Assembly: GCF_009720835.1 (NCBI RefSeq)
Contig: NZ_WNKZ01000022.1
Coordinates: forward strand, 1 to 64,000
Direction of reading: 5' to 3'
Origin: Pseudoduganella buxea
GTDB lineage: Bacteria; Pseudomonadota; Gammaproteobacteria; Burkholderiales; Burkholderiaceae_D
DNA: 64,000 nucleotides
In this document: piece after piece, positions 52,702 through 60,053 of the stretch
Layout: each line of letters starts with the position of its first letter
Numbering within the stretch: position 1 is the stretch's first letter
Translations under genes and position numbers: made by a program
The notes under the pieces: model-generated
Databases searched by the model: none
What the model was told of the DNA's origin: nothing
Seen by the model: the letters and a program-made list of their open reading frames with translations, nothing else

Positions 52702-53309
52702 CAGGAATCCTTCCGCACCAAGTGTAGACCGCCGCGCCGGGCGTGCAGGATCTCCTCGGCGCAGAAGGCCACGTCCGTCATGTCGGCCCGCAGCCAGTGC
52801 TCGCGCGCCAGCGCCAGCACGTAGGCCAGCACGCTGCCGGCCAGGCCGACGACGGTGGCCGTGAAGGCCGTGGTCATGCTCTCGGCCATCTTCGGCACAT
52901 TGCCCTGGGCCAGGCCGGCCAGCGCGATGCCCATCGGGATCAGGGTGCCCATCAGGCCCAGCGCGGGGCCGACGCGCACGACGAAGCGGACCCGGTCCAG
53001 GCGCCGCAGGCCCAGGCCGTCGGCACGCTGGACGATGCGTTCCAGGCGCGCGTCCAGCGGCGCCGCCGCTGCGTCGTCACCGTCGCCGTCGGCGGCACAG
53101 GCCAGCATCTGGGCCCGGGCTGCGTCGACCAGCATGCGCACCCCGCAGCGGCGCTCGCGCCACTCGCCAGCGAAAACACCGAGGCAGACCAGCATGTACA
53201 GGGCCAGCGCGGCGATGCCCAGCAGGACGGGCAGGTACAGCAAGGTGGAAACGGAGTACAGCAAACTCTCGACGGTGCGCACGGCGCCATCGGCAGGCAG
53301 GTCGAACAT
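52701..53309 (-). CDS. MotA/TolQ/ExbB-family proton channel protein
   Basis: 202 residues from ATG 53309 (MFDLPADGAVRTVESLLYSV). Three helices: LYLPVLLGIAALALYMLVCL, then the conserved pair VGPALGLMGTLIPMGIALAG and AFTATVVGLAGSVLAYVLAL. The 'LGLMGTLIPMG' is the ExbB/TolQ signature. It probably harnesses proton flow for the DUF2149 partner and the TonB-dependent receptor, or for the CobN-like protein. First gene after the cobalamin riboswitch. No clear ribosome site; a start about 28 codons upstream is possible. Confidence 0.85.
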   Translation of the reverse strand: MFDLPADGAVRTVESLLYSVSTLLYLPVLLGIAALALYMLVCLGVFAGEWRERRCGVRMLVDAARAQMLACAADGDGDDAAAAPLDARLERIVQRADGLGLRRLDRVRFVVRVGPALGLMGTLIPMGIALAGLAQGNVPKMAESMTTAFTATVVGLAGSVLAYVLALAREHWLRADMTDVAFCAEEILHARRGGLHLVRKDS

Positions 53310-53407
53310 GGAGGTCCCGGTCAGCAGGCAAGCGCGCCGACTTCCCCGTGGGCGCGCCTGAACAGAGCGCATGCCCATCCTCGCGGACAGCATGTCGCTC
53401 CACCTGT

Positions 53408-53605
53408 CTGGCCGGTATCCGGGCTGGCAAGTCCGAACCCCTCACCTTCCCATCCGCTTGCGGCGAACAGTGGTTTACGAAGAGGCTCTGCCGTCATCGA
53501 CGGCGCTTGCTTACCGTTGCGGGGGCAGCACACCCTGGCGTCACGCCATGTGTTTCCCGTTTAACTGCGCTCGTGGACACGGGCGCGGGCACCAAACGGG
53601 GCGGA
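53408..53605 (-). promoter_or_regulatory. Cobalamin (AdoCbl) riboswitch
   Basis: On the minus strand the leader reads GTTTGGTGCCCGCGCCC at the 5' side, then AAACGGGAAACACATGG, the conserved core GCTGCCCCCGCAACGGTAA, a variable arm, and the B12-box region AACCACTG..CGGGATGGGAAGG-type (here GCGGATGGGAAGG) with CCAGCCCGGATACCGGCC at the 3' end. This is the complete cobalamin riboswitch architecture, about 200 nt, ending about 100 nt before the ExbB-like start. It should switch the operon off when cobalamin is plentiful. Confidence 0.95.
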
Positions 53606-53690
53606 TTATACGTTGGTGGCGAGGGTTTGCAAGATCAGGCAGTCGGGCCGCCCGTCGCCGTGGCGGCAATGCGTCGCCGCCTTGGCCCGT

Positions 53691-54491
53691 TCAGCGTACC
53701 TCGCAGTCGACCGCCCCGGGCGCCGCCGTGCCGGGCCGGCCTGCCGCCTGCGGCCCGGTGCTCGCGTTGAACACGGGCGGCGGCGTGAACTGGATGCCGG
53801 GATTGGCCGGCACGATCACCGGCGGCAGCACGGCATTGGGCACGAAACCGAACTGACCCGCGTTGAAGCTGGCCCCGCCGCCCGGGTTACTGACGTAGAT
53901 CATCCCGTCCAGCACCTGCACGTACAGGCCAGGGCTGCGGCTGGCCGAGCCTGCACCGGGTGCCGTCGGGACGCCAGGCGGCACGAACTCGGCGACGAAA
54001 GTAGTGCCGCGAATGCCGATCGTCGCCGTTGGCGTCTTCAGCTCGAATTTTTCCTTGCTGCGCTTGCCCAACAGGCCCGTGACGGAACGCAGGCCGCCCT
54101 TGACGAGGTTGAAGCGGGCCTGGTCGCCTTCGGGTCTGGCACTGTCGAAGCTGAAGTTTTCGATGACGAAGGTGGAGGCCGGGCGCAAGGTGATTTCGCT
54201 GCTGTCGATCATGCGGATCTGGGCGTACGTGTTCTTCTCCGTGACCAGGGTGTCGCCGTTCTCCACTTCGGATTTGAGCGACAGGATCTTGACGGCGCCC
54301 CCGGCCTTCTTGGCCAGCAGGGGGCCGCTCAGCTGGACGACGACGCCGGCCACGGGCGCGGCCCAGGCCCCGGCCGTGGCGAACAGCGTCAAGGCGAGCA
54401 GCAGGACCGACAGCATGGCCGACCGCGGGGCGGATGGCCGCGCGGCGATGGCTGCCTTAGTTGCAGTAGTTCTTGATCGCGGGTTTTTCAT
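53691..54491 (-). CDS. FecR-domain exported protein
   Basis: 266 residues from ATG 54491 (MKNPRSRTTATKAAIAARPS), with GGGAG 5 nt before; longer in-frame starts overlap the exoprotein gene. Signal peptide region about residues 23-45 (LSVLLLALTLFATAGAWA), then the FecR domain (GDTLVTEKNTYAQIRMIDSS, LRPASTFVIENFSF, TPTATIGIRGTTFVAEFV). C-terminal glycine/proline-rich tail. FecR proteins of this type are periplasmic or surface proteins; no sigma factor is nearby. Its start overlaps the 3' end of the exoprotein gene by 35 bp, so it is co-translated. Confidence 0.88.
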   Translation of the reverse strand: MKNPRSRTTATKAAIAARPSAPRSAMLSVLLLALTLFATAGAWAAPVAGVVVQLSGPLLAKKAGGAVKILSLKSEVENGDTLVTEKNTYAQIRMIDSSEITLRPASTFVIENFSFDSARPEGDQARFNLVKGGLRSVTGLLGKRSKEKFELKTPTATIGIRGTTFVAEFVPPGVPTAPGAGSASRSPGLYVQVLDGMIYVSNPGGGASFNAGQFGFVPNAVLPPVIVPANPGIQFTPPPVFNASTGPQAAGRPGTAAPGAVDCEVR

Positions 54492-57400
54492 TTGGCGCTC
54501 CCTTTGCTGCGTCGGCGCTGCCGTCGCTTGTTGTCTTCTTCTCGGCCGGTTCCCCGGCCTGGCGTTCTTCCTGTACCGGCTGCGATTGCTGCACGGCGGC
54601 GATGACCTGGTTGGCCGCACGCTGGACCGGCTTGTCCGGCTCCGTCACCGACGGCGGCGCAATCACCGTGCAAGCGGGCAGCGTCGGCGTCAGGCGGCAC
54701 TGGTCCACGTTCGTGATGGGCTCCCCGACCGGGGGCGTGACCGGCGGGGTGACGGGCGGCGGCACGGGGTCTACCGGTGGCGTGACGGGCGGCGTGACCG
54801 GATCCACTGGCGGCGTCACCGGCGGGACGACCGGGGGCACCGGCTCCACCGGTGGCGTGACCGGCGGCGTGACCGGCGGCGTGACTGGCGGGGTGACTGG
54901 ATCGACGGGCGGGGTCACCGGCGGCACAGGGTCCACCGGCGGTGGTGCCGCGCCGTTGAGGTTTTCCGTTGTCGTGATACCCGCGCCGGCGCCGACAACG
55001 GCGGCCGCATCGACGGTGACGGTGGCGCCGGCCCGCAGCGCGATGCGGCGGTCGGTACTGATGCGCGCGCCCGGGCCCACCGTCAGGCGGTCCAGCGGCG
55101 AGCCGCTGGGGGCCGCCTCCAGCGTGATGTCGCCCTGGCGCGACGTCACTGCGCCGAAGATCGTCAACGGGCTGTGCGCCGTCACGGCGATGTCGCCGCT
55201 GTCGCTGGTGATCTGGCCGTCCTCCTGCAAGGTCACGGCGCCATAGTTGTTCAGCGTGATGGCGCCGCCGTTGCCCAGGCCCAGCTTGAGCCGGCGCACC
55301 GTCAGCCCGTTGGCGAGACCCGGCGTGTTGTTGCGGATGGCGATCGGCGACGTGCCGCTGGCGGCCGTGCTTTCTGCGTCCAGTTGACGGACAGCCGTCA
55401 ACAGGGGCCTGGCGCTGCTGCCGATGGCGCCGCCGGCCGTGATGGCCAGCGTGTCGCCGGAGATTACGGCATCGGCCACGTTGCTGGACGACAGCGAACC
55501 GCCCGTTGCCAGCATGATGTCCGTGCCGCGCACGCCAGCGATGGCCAGGTCGGCCGCATTGGCGAAGTTGACGGTGCCCTCGCTGTCGACGGTCAGGCTG
55601 CGTACCCGGTTGTCTTCCCTGTCCAAGGCGACCGAGGCGGCGCGCACCGCCAGGCTGTCGGCCGCGATGCGGCCGCCCTGCGTCACGTCACCGCTCGTCA
55701 GCAGGGACAGCTTGCCCTGCGTGACCAGCGGCGCGTCGATGGCGATGCTGCCGCCGGCCAGCGTGAGGCCGTTGGCCGCCGTCTGTCCCAGGCTGATGGC
55801 GCCCGTCACGGTGACGGCGCCGGTGTAGCCTTCCCACGTGCCGATCGCCACCTTGGGCGAATCGATGCGGGCCAGAGCGGCATTGCTCAACCAGGCATCG
55901 GCGGCGCCCAGGGACAGGGCCGTATCGAACCCGTAGGCGTCGGCATACACGGCGTCCGCCGCGATGCGGGCCGCATCCTGCAGCACCAGGTGATCCGAAC
56001 GCAGGCGCACCGAGGGCGCCGTCACGGCGGCGGCGCCACCCAGCACGACGCGACCCGCGCCGTCCTGGTTACCCAGGTAGACCAGGCTGCCGGCACGGCT
56101 CGTGCCCAGTGCCGCGCTCACGGCGATGTCGCCCTGCGATTCGACATACAGGGCGTCCACGCCGTCCAGCGCCACGGCCCCAGGCACGTTCACGCCGCCC
56201 GTGTGCAGGCTCGATCCGATATGCAGGTCGCCCGTGCCGATGCGGCGCAGTTCGGTGCCGGTCAGCCCCATCTGGCCGGCCGTCTCGGCGCCGAGCGATA
56301 TCGGGCGCGAGGCCGTTGCCGTCGTCAGCGACACGGTGCCGCCCGGCGCGGACAGGTCGCTGCCAAGGTTGATGGCATCGGCCACCAGCGAGATATTGGC
56401 GGCGGTGACAGGAGCGCCGATCGCCACGGCCGCGCCGCTCATCGTCACGTCGCCCGTGCCGGTGCGGATCGCGCCGCTGGTGGTGACTGCGCCGCCCGTG
56501 AAGCCGCCGGCGGCGGCCGGATCGTCGGCCGTCAAAATGACGGCGCCGCCGTGCGTCGTGACCGACGCATTGATGTTGATGTCGTGTCCGGCCTGCGCCG
56601 TCAGCCCCACGCCCTGCGCCGCCACGTTGACGGCATGGCTGAACGTGATGTCGTGCTTTGCCTGCAGCACGACGTCGGCCTGGGCATCCGACAGCAGCGC
56701 CGTGTCGATCTCCGTTACGCCCTGGGCTGCGCCAGCGCCGAAATCGGCCACGTCGGCCAGGCCGGCGCCGCCGTTGACGGGCACGCGCCTGACGTCGATA
56801 TCATAAGGGTCGAGCAGCCAGGCACCATTGCCGCCCGGACCGCGCGCGTCGACCCGAACTCCGGCCACATCCAGCACATGGCCGGAGGTCTCCACGCGGC
56901 CGCCCTTGCCGCCACCGGCGCCGCGCGCCGACAAGCTGCCGTGCACGCGCGCTACTTCGTCGCCCCAGGCCACCACCGTGCCGCCGGCGCCATCGACCAG
57001 CGCATCGGCGGTGACGACGGCGTCAGCGCCGACGAAGGTACGCGCCGCGTTCGGCACGGCCGCATCCCTGCCCTGCCAGCCGCCGCCCACCAGCACGGTG
57101 CCGCCGCCCTGCGCGCCCGAGGCATCCACTTTCGCGTTGCCCGTCAGGCCCACCTGCGGCCCCAGTACCTGGATGCTGCCACCGTTGCCGCCGGTGCCGC
57201 TGCGCGCGCTGGTGACGCTGCTGCCTTCGAGCAGCGCCTTCTGGCTGGCCTTGAGCACGACCTTGCCGCCGGGGCCGATGACGGCGCTGTCGGCATTGAC
57301 GGTGCCGCGCTGGTTCAGCAGCGCACCGTAGATGCCCACCTTGCCGCCGGCGGCGACGATGCTGCCCAGGTTCAGCGCGGCGTCGCTTGGTGCCGACACC

Positions 57401-58059
57401 ACCACGTGGACGGCCGGGTTGGCCGGATCGACCAGCTGCACGCTGCGCCCCGCGGCCAGCAGCACCTCGCCCTGGGGCGACTGGATGATGCCGCTGTTCC
57501 GTACGTCCGGTGCGATCAGCATCACCTGGCCGCCCTGCGGCGTGACGATGCGCCCGGCATTGGCGACGGCACCCGGCGTGCTGCCGTCACGGGCGGCGAA
57601 GCTGTCCTTACCGGCCAGGAAATCGGCATTGGCCATGCCCAGGCTGGACGCGACGAGGCCATTGACGTCGATGCGGGCGTCCTGCCCGAACAGCACGCCG
57701 TTCGGGTTGATCAGGTAGACCTTGCCGTTCGACTGCAGCGCACCGAGGATGCGGCTGGGGTCCTGGCCCGTGATCCGGTTCAGCACGCGGCTGTCGGCGT
57801 TCTGCTGAATAAAGCGGGTGATTTCGTCGCGCCCCACCGAGAAGCTTTGCCAGTTGATGATGGTATTGGGGGCGTTCGTGATCGAGAATACCTGGCCCTG
57901 CTGGCTGAACGCGGCCTGGCCGGCAACCACCTGCGGGGCGACGGGGTTGCCGTGCGCGGCGCCGCCGAAGCTGGCGGCGATCAGGGCCGGCAGCAGCTTG
58001 CGCCGCAAGGTAGTGCGCAGCGTGCGCGCGGAAACGAAGTGGGACAGTGTTTTCATCAT
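54457..58059 (-). CDS. Two-partner secretion exoprotein (filamentous haemagglutinin family)
   Basis: 1200 residues. Signal region (MMKTLSHFVSARTLRTTLRR..AAHG) followed by the TPS domain with NPVAPQVVAGQAAFSQQGQV, TIINWQSFSVGRDEITRFIQ, NRITGQDPSRILGALQSNGK, VYLINPNGVLFGQDARIDVN (the NPNGI/NPNL motif), the secretion signal recognised by TpsB. The bulk is beta-helix repeat. A proline/valine repeat (PPVDPV/PPVTPPV) covers about residues 1035-1112, and the C-terminus ends KPAIKNYCN. Encoded with its transporter TpsB (58066-59670). Possibly an adhesin; shorter than classical FhaB. Confidence 0.92.
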   Translation of the reverse strand: MMKTLSHFVSARTLRTTLRRKLLPALIAASFGGAAHGNPVAPQVVAGQAAFSQQGQVFSITNAPNTIINWQSFSVGRDEITRFIQQNADSRVLNRITGQDPSRILGALQSNGKVYLINPNGVLFGQDARIDVNGLVASSLGMANADFLAGKDSFAARDGSTPGAVANAGRIVTPQGGQVMLIAPDVRNSGIIQSPQGEVLLAAGRSVQLVDPANPAVHVVVSAPSDAALNLGSIVAAGGKVGIYGALLNQRGTVNADSAVIGPGGKVVLKASQKALLEGSSVTSARSGTGGNGGSIQVLGPQVGLTGNAKVDASGAQGGGTVLVGGGWQGRDAAVPNAARTFVGADAVVTADALVDGAGGTVVAWGDEVARVHGSLSARGAGGGKGGRVETSGHVLDVAGVRVDARGPGGNGAWLLDPYDIDVRRVPVNGGAGLADVADFGAGAAQGVTEIDTALLSDAQADVVLQAKHDITFSHAVNVAAQGVGLTAQAGHDININASVTTHGGAVILTADDPAAAGGFTGGAVTTSGAIRTGTGDVTMSGAAVAIGAPVTAANISLVADAINLGSDLSAPGGTVSLTTATASRPISLGAETAGQMGLTGTELRRIGTGDLHIGSSLHTGGVNVPGAVALDGVDALYVESQGDIAVSAALGTSRAGSLVYLGNQDGAGRVVLGGAAAVTAPSVRLRSDHLVLQDAARIAADAVYADAYGFDTALSLGAADAWLSNAALARIDSPKVAIGTWEGYTGAVTVTGAISLGQTAANGLTLAGGSIAIDAPLVTQGKLSLLTSGDVTQGGRIAADSLAVRAASVALDREDNRVRSLTVDSEGTVNFANAADLAIAGVRGTDIMLATGGSLSSSNVADAVISGDTLAITAGGAIGSSARPLLTAVRQLDAESTAASGTSPIAIRNNTPGLANGLTVRRLKLGLGNGGAITLNNYGAVTLQEDGQITSDSGDIAVTAHSPLTIFGAVTSRQGDITLEAAPSGSPLDRLTVGPGARISTDRRIALRAGATVTVDAAAVVGAGAGITTTENLNGAAPPPVDPVPPVTPPVDPVTPPVTPPVTPPVTPPVEPVPPVVPPVTPPVDPVTPPVTPPVDPVPPPVTPPVTPPVGEPITNVDQCRLTPTLPACTVIAPPSVTEPDKPVQRAANQVIAAVQQSQPVQEERQAGEPAEKKTTSDGSADAAKGAPNEKPAIKNYCN
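54724..54957 (-). repeat. Proline/valine-rich repeat tract in the exoprotein gene
   Basis: Tandem nine- to twelve-base units code for PPVTPP / PPVDPV repeats, about 78 codons. Such extended tracts are spacers between the beta-helix and the cell-distal end and are prone to length change. Confidence 0.9.
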
Positions 58060-58065
58060 GGTGCC

Positions 58066-59670
58066 TCAGTAGGTCATGCCAAGCCGCAGGTGCAGGCGGT
58101 CGGCGCCGGCACGGGCCGTGGCGCCGGCGCGGACCACGTGGCCGTAGTCCAGTTGCAGGTTCAGGTTGCGCGCCACGAACAGGCGCAGGCCGAGGCCGGC
58201 GCTGGCGATCGCCGTGCTGGCCAGCTCGCCCGGCAGCGCCTCGACGCGGCGCAGCCAGGCGGCATCGTAGAAGGCCAGCGCGCGGCACTGGCCGTTCAGC
58301 CGGGCGCACAGGTTGGGCGTATACAGCTCCACGTTGGCGCCCAGGCCCCGGTCGTTGGCGACCTCGCGTTCCGTGAAGCCCCGCACCGAGGCGGCGCCGC
58401 CCGCGCCGAACTGCTCGCCGGGAATCAGCGCATCGTCGGTCCACTGGCCGTTGGCGATGGCGCGCACCTGCCAGTCGCGCGGCAGCACGCGGCTGTAGCT
58501 GGCGCCGATGCGCAGCAAGGTGTAGTCGTCCGGTGCGCCGGCGCGGGCGCGGGTGAAGTCGGCTTGCTTGCCGCGCGAGCCGCCCGGCAGGTTGCGCACC
58601 AGGGTCACGCTGCCGGCCAGCTCGCTCGTCTCGCGCACCAGGGTGCCCTGGTAGGCAATGCTGGCGGGGCGCACCGTGACGTCGTTGCCCAGCTCCTGCC
58701 CGAACAGCACGATGCTGTTCCTGAAGCCCTTGTAGTCGATGCCGTACAGCAGCTTGGCCTGGTAGTCGCCGCGTTTGCGGAGATTCTGCGTCCAGCGCGC
58801 GCCGTACACGGCGCCCTTGCCGCTGACGGCCAGGTCGAACACGCCCGCCGTCACGGTGCCCGAATCGATGTTCGAGTAGCTGCCATAGAAGTCCAGCGCG
58901 TCGCCCAGCGCATACAGGGGAATGTGGTAGCCGATGCCGTACACCTTGACTTTCCCCGGGTGCTCGACGGTGGTGGTGTACTGGAGGCTGACGACATGGT
59001 CCAGGTTCCACAGGTTGGCATGCTGCAGCACGACGCCGGCGCGGGTACGGCCGGTCTGGCCCGTGCCCGTATTGTCCAGGTTCAGCATGGCCTGCCAGGG
59101 CCGCTCGTCCGTCACCTGCAAGGTGGCGTCGACTTCGCCCTCCGTATCGCTGCCCTGCAGCTTCAGGCTGACCTTCTTGGCCGGGTTGTCGTTGGCCAGG
59201 TTCAGCGCCGTCGAGATCGCGGCCACGTTGGGAGTACGCCCTGCCTCCAGCCGGGGCACGCTGCGGCGGATATTGGCTTCGTCGAACCAGGCGTTGCCCT
59301 GCACCTTGACGCTGCCGATGCGCGTCTGCACGACGCGCAGGCGCACCACGCCCTGGTCCAGTTCCTGTTCCGGCAGTTCCACGGTGACGACGGTGTAGCC
59401 GGCCTGGCGATAAGCCCCTTCCAGCGCTTCCAGCGCGCGCTGCACGTCGCCGAAATCGCGCTGCGGCCCGGCGAACGGCGTCACGGCCGCATCGACGGCA
59501 GCAGCCGGCAGCAGGGTATTGCCGCTGACGTCGAAGCGGCGGATGTCGAAGCGCACGACGGCGGGATCGCCGGCGTCGGCGGGCGCGCCGGCGCGGGCAC
59601 CGGCGGCGAAAGTGGCGCAAGTGGCGCCCAGGAGGGCGCCGGCAACGAGACGGGTGAAGCGGTGGGTCAT
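58066..59670 (-). CDS. TpsB/FhaC/ShlB-family outer-membrane transporter
   Basis: 534 residues. Signal peptide (MTHRFTRLVAGALLGATCAT..GARA), two POTRA domains (FDIRRFDVSGNTLLPAAAVD, then GSVKVQGNAWFDEANIRRSV) and a 16-strand barrel. The FhaC loop motif V-R-G-F/Y is present (AASVRGFTEREVAN), and the final strand ends LHLRLGMTY. It exports the exoprotein encoded directly downstream (6-bp gap), forming a two-partner secretion system. First gene of the operon with the haemagglutinin-type exoprotein and FecR. Confidence 0.94.
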   Translation of the reverse strand: MTHRFTRLVAGALLGATCATFAAGARAGAPADAGDPAVVRFDIRRFDVSGNTLLPAAAVDAAVTPFAGPQRDFGDVQRALEALEGAYRQAGYTVVTVELPEQELDQGVVRLRVVQTRIGSVKVQGNAWFDEANIRRSVPRLEAGRTPNVAAISTALNLANDNPAKKVSLKLQGSDTEGEVDATLQVTDERPWQAMLNLDNTGTGQTGRTRAGVVLQHANLWNLDHVVSLQYTTTVEHPGKVKVYGIGYHIPLYALGDALDFYGSYSNIDSGTVTAGVFDLAVSGKGAVYGARWTQNLRKRGDYQAKLLYGIDYKGFRNSIVLFGQELGNDVTVRPASIAYQGTLVRETSELAGSVTLVRNLPGGSRGKQADFTRARAGAPDDYTLLRIGASYSRVLPRDWQVRAIANGQWTDDALIPGEQFGAGGAASVRGFTEREVANDRGLGANVELYTPNLCARLNGQCRALAFYDAAWLRRVEALPGELASTAIASAGLGLRLFVARNLNLQLDYGHVVRAGATARAGADRLHLRLGMTY

Positions 59671-60053
59671 TGTCAGCTCAGGTTACGGTGGACGACGCGG
59701 GATCGGGGCGGCGCCAGTTCGGTTGTACGGCCTAACGGGTTGAATCCGGCTGATTCTCTACAGGCTGCCTGCAACAGGTCGCTGGCTACAGCCGATTATC
59801 GTCCTTTTAACGGCCGAAACCTTGCGTTCTTTAATGCTTTTGAGAAATATTTGACGGAATCGATACACATTTCGCCTCTATTGATGCAAAGCCGTCAACT
59901 CTGCCAGGTACCGTCCCGGAAAGGCTTGATTGATTAGCCACGCTAATGACGGCATGCGGGTTTCGGCGGCTAATAGTATTCTGCCAATCCCGGTAGAGTG
60001 TCCGTGGTTCAGCCCCGTAGTCGAGCCCCTATTCCAGCCCAGCGAGGACGCCC
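59671..60053. other. Divergent intergenic region, no recognised gene
   Basis: The 383-bp gap between tpsB (minus) and the PaoC-like gene (plus) is AT-richer than its surroundings and must hold promoters for both. I found no sigma-54, CueR, riboswitch or palindromic operator pattern in it. It would be the place for the missing paoA/paoB genes, but there is no sign of them. Confidence 0.5.

Noticed and set aside
54724-54957. Tandem DNA repeat as an independent element
   Set aside because: The repeat is explained as in-frame coding for a Pro/Val tract in the exoprotein.
54004-59937. A very long plus-strand open frame of 1977 codons
   Set aside because: Antisense of the exoprotein and TpsB genes, caused by high GC and few stop codons in that frame.
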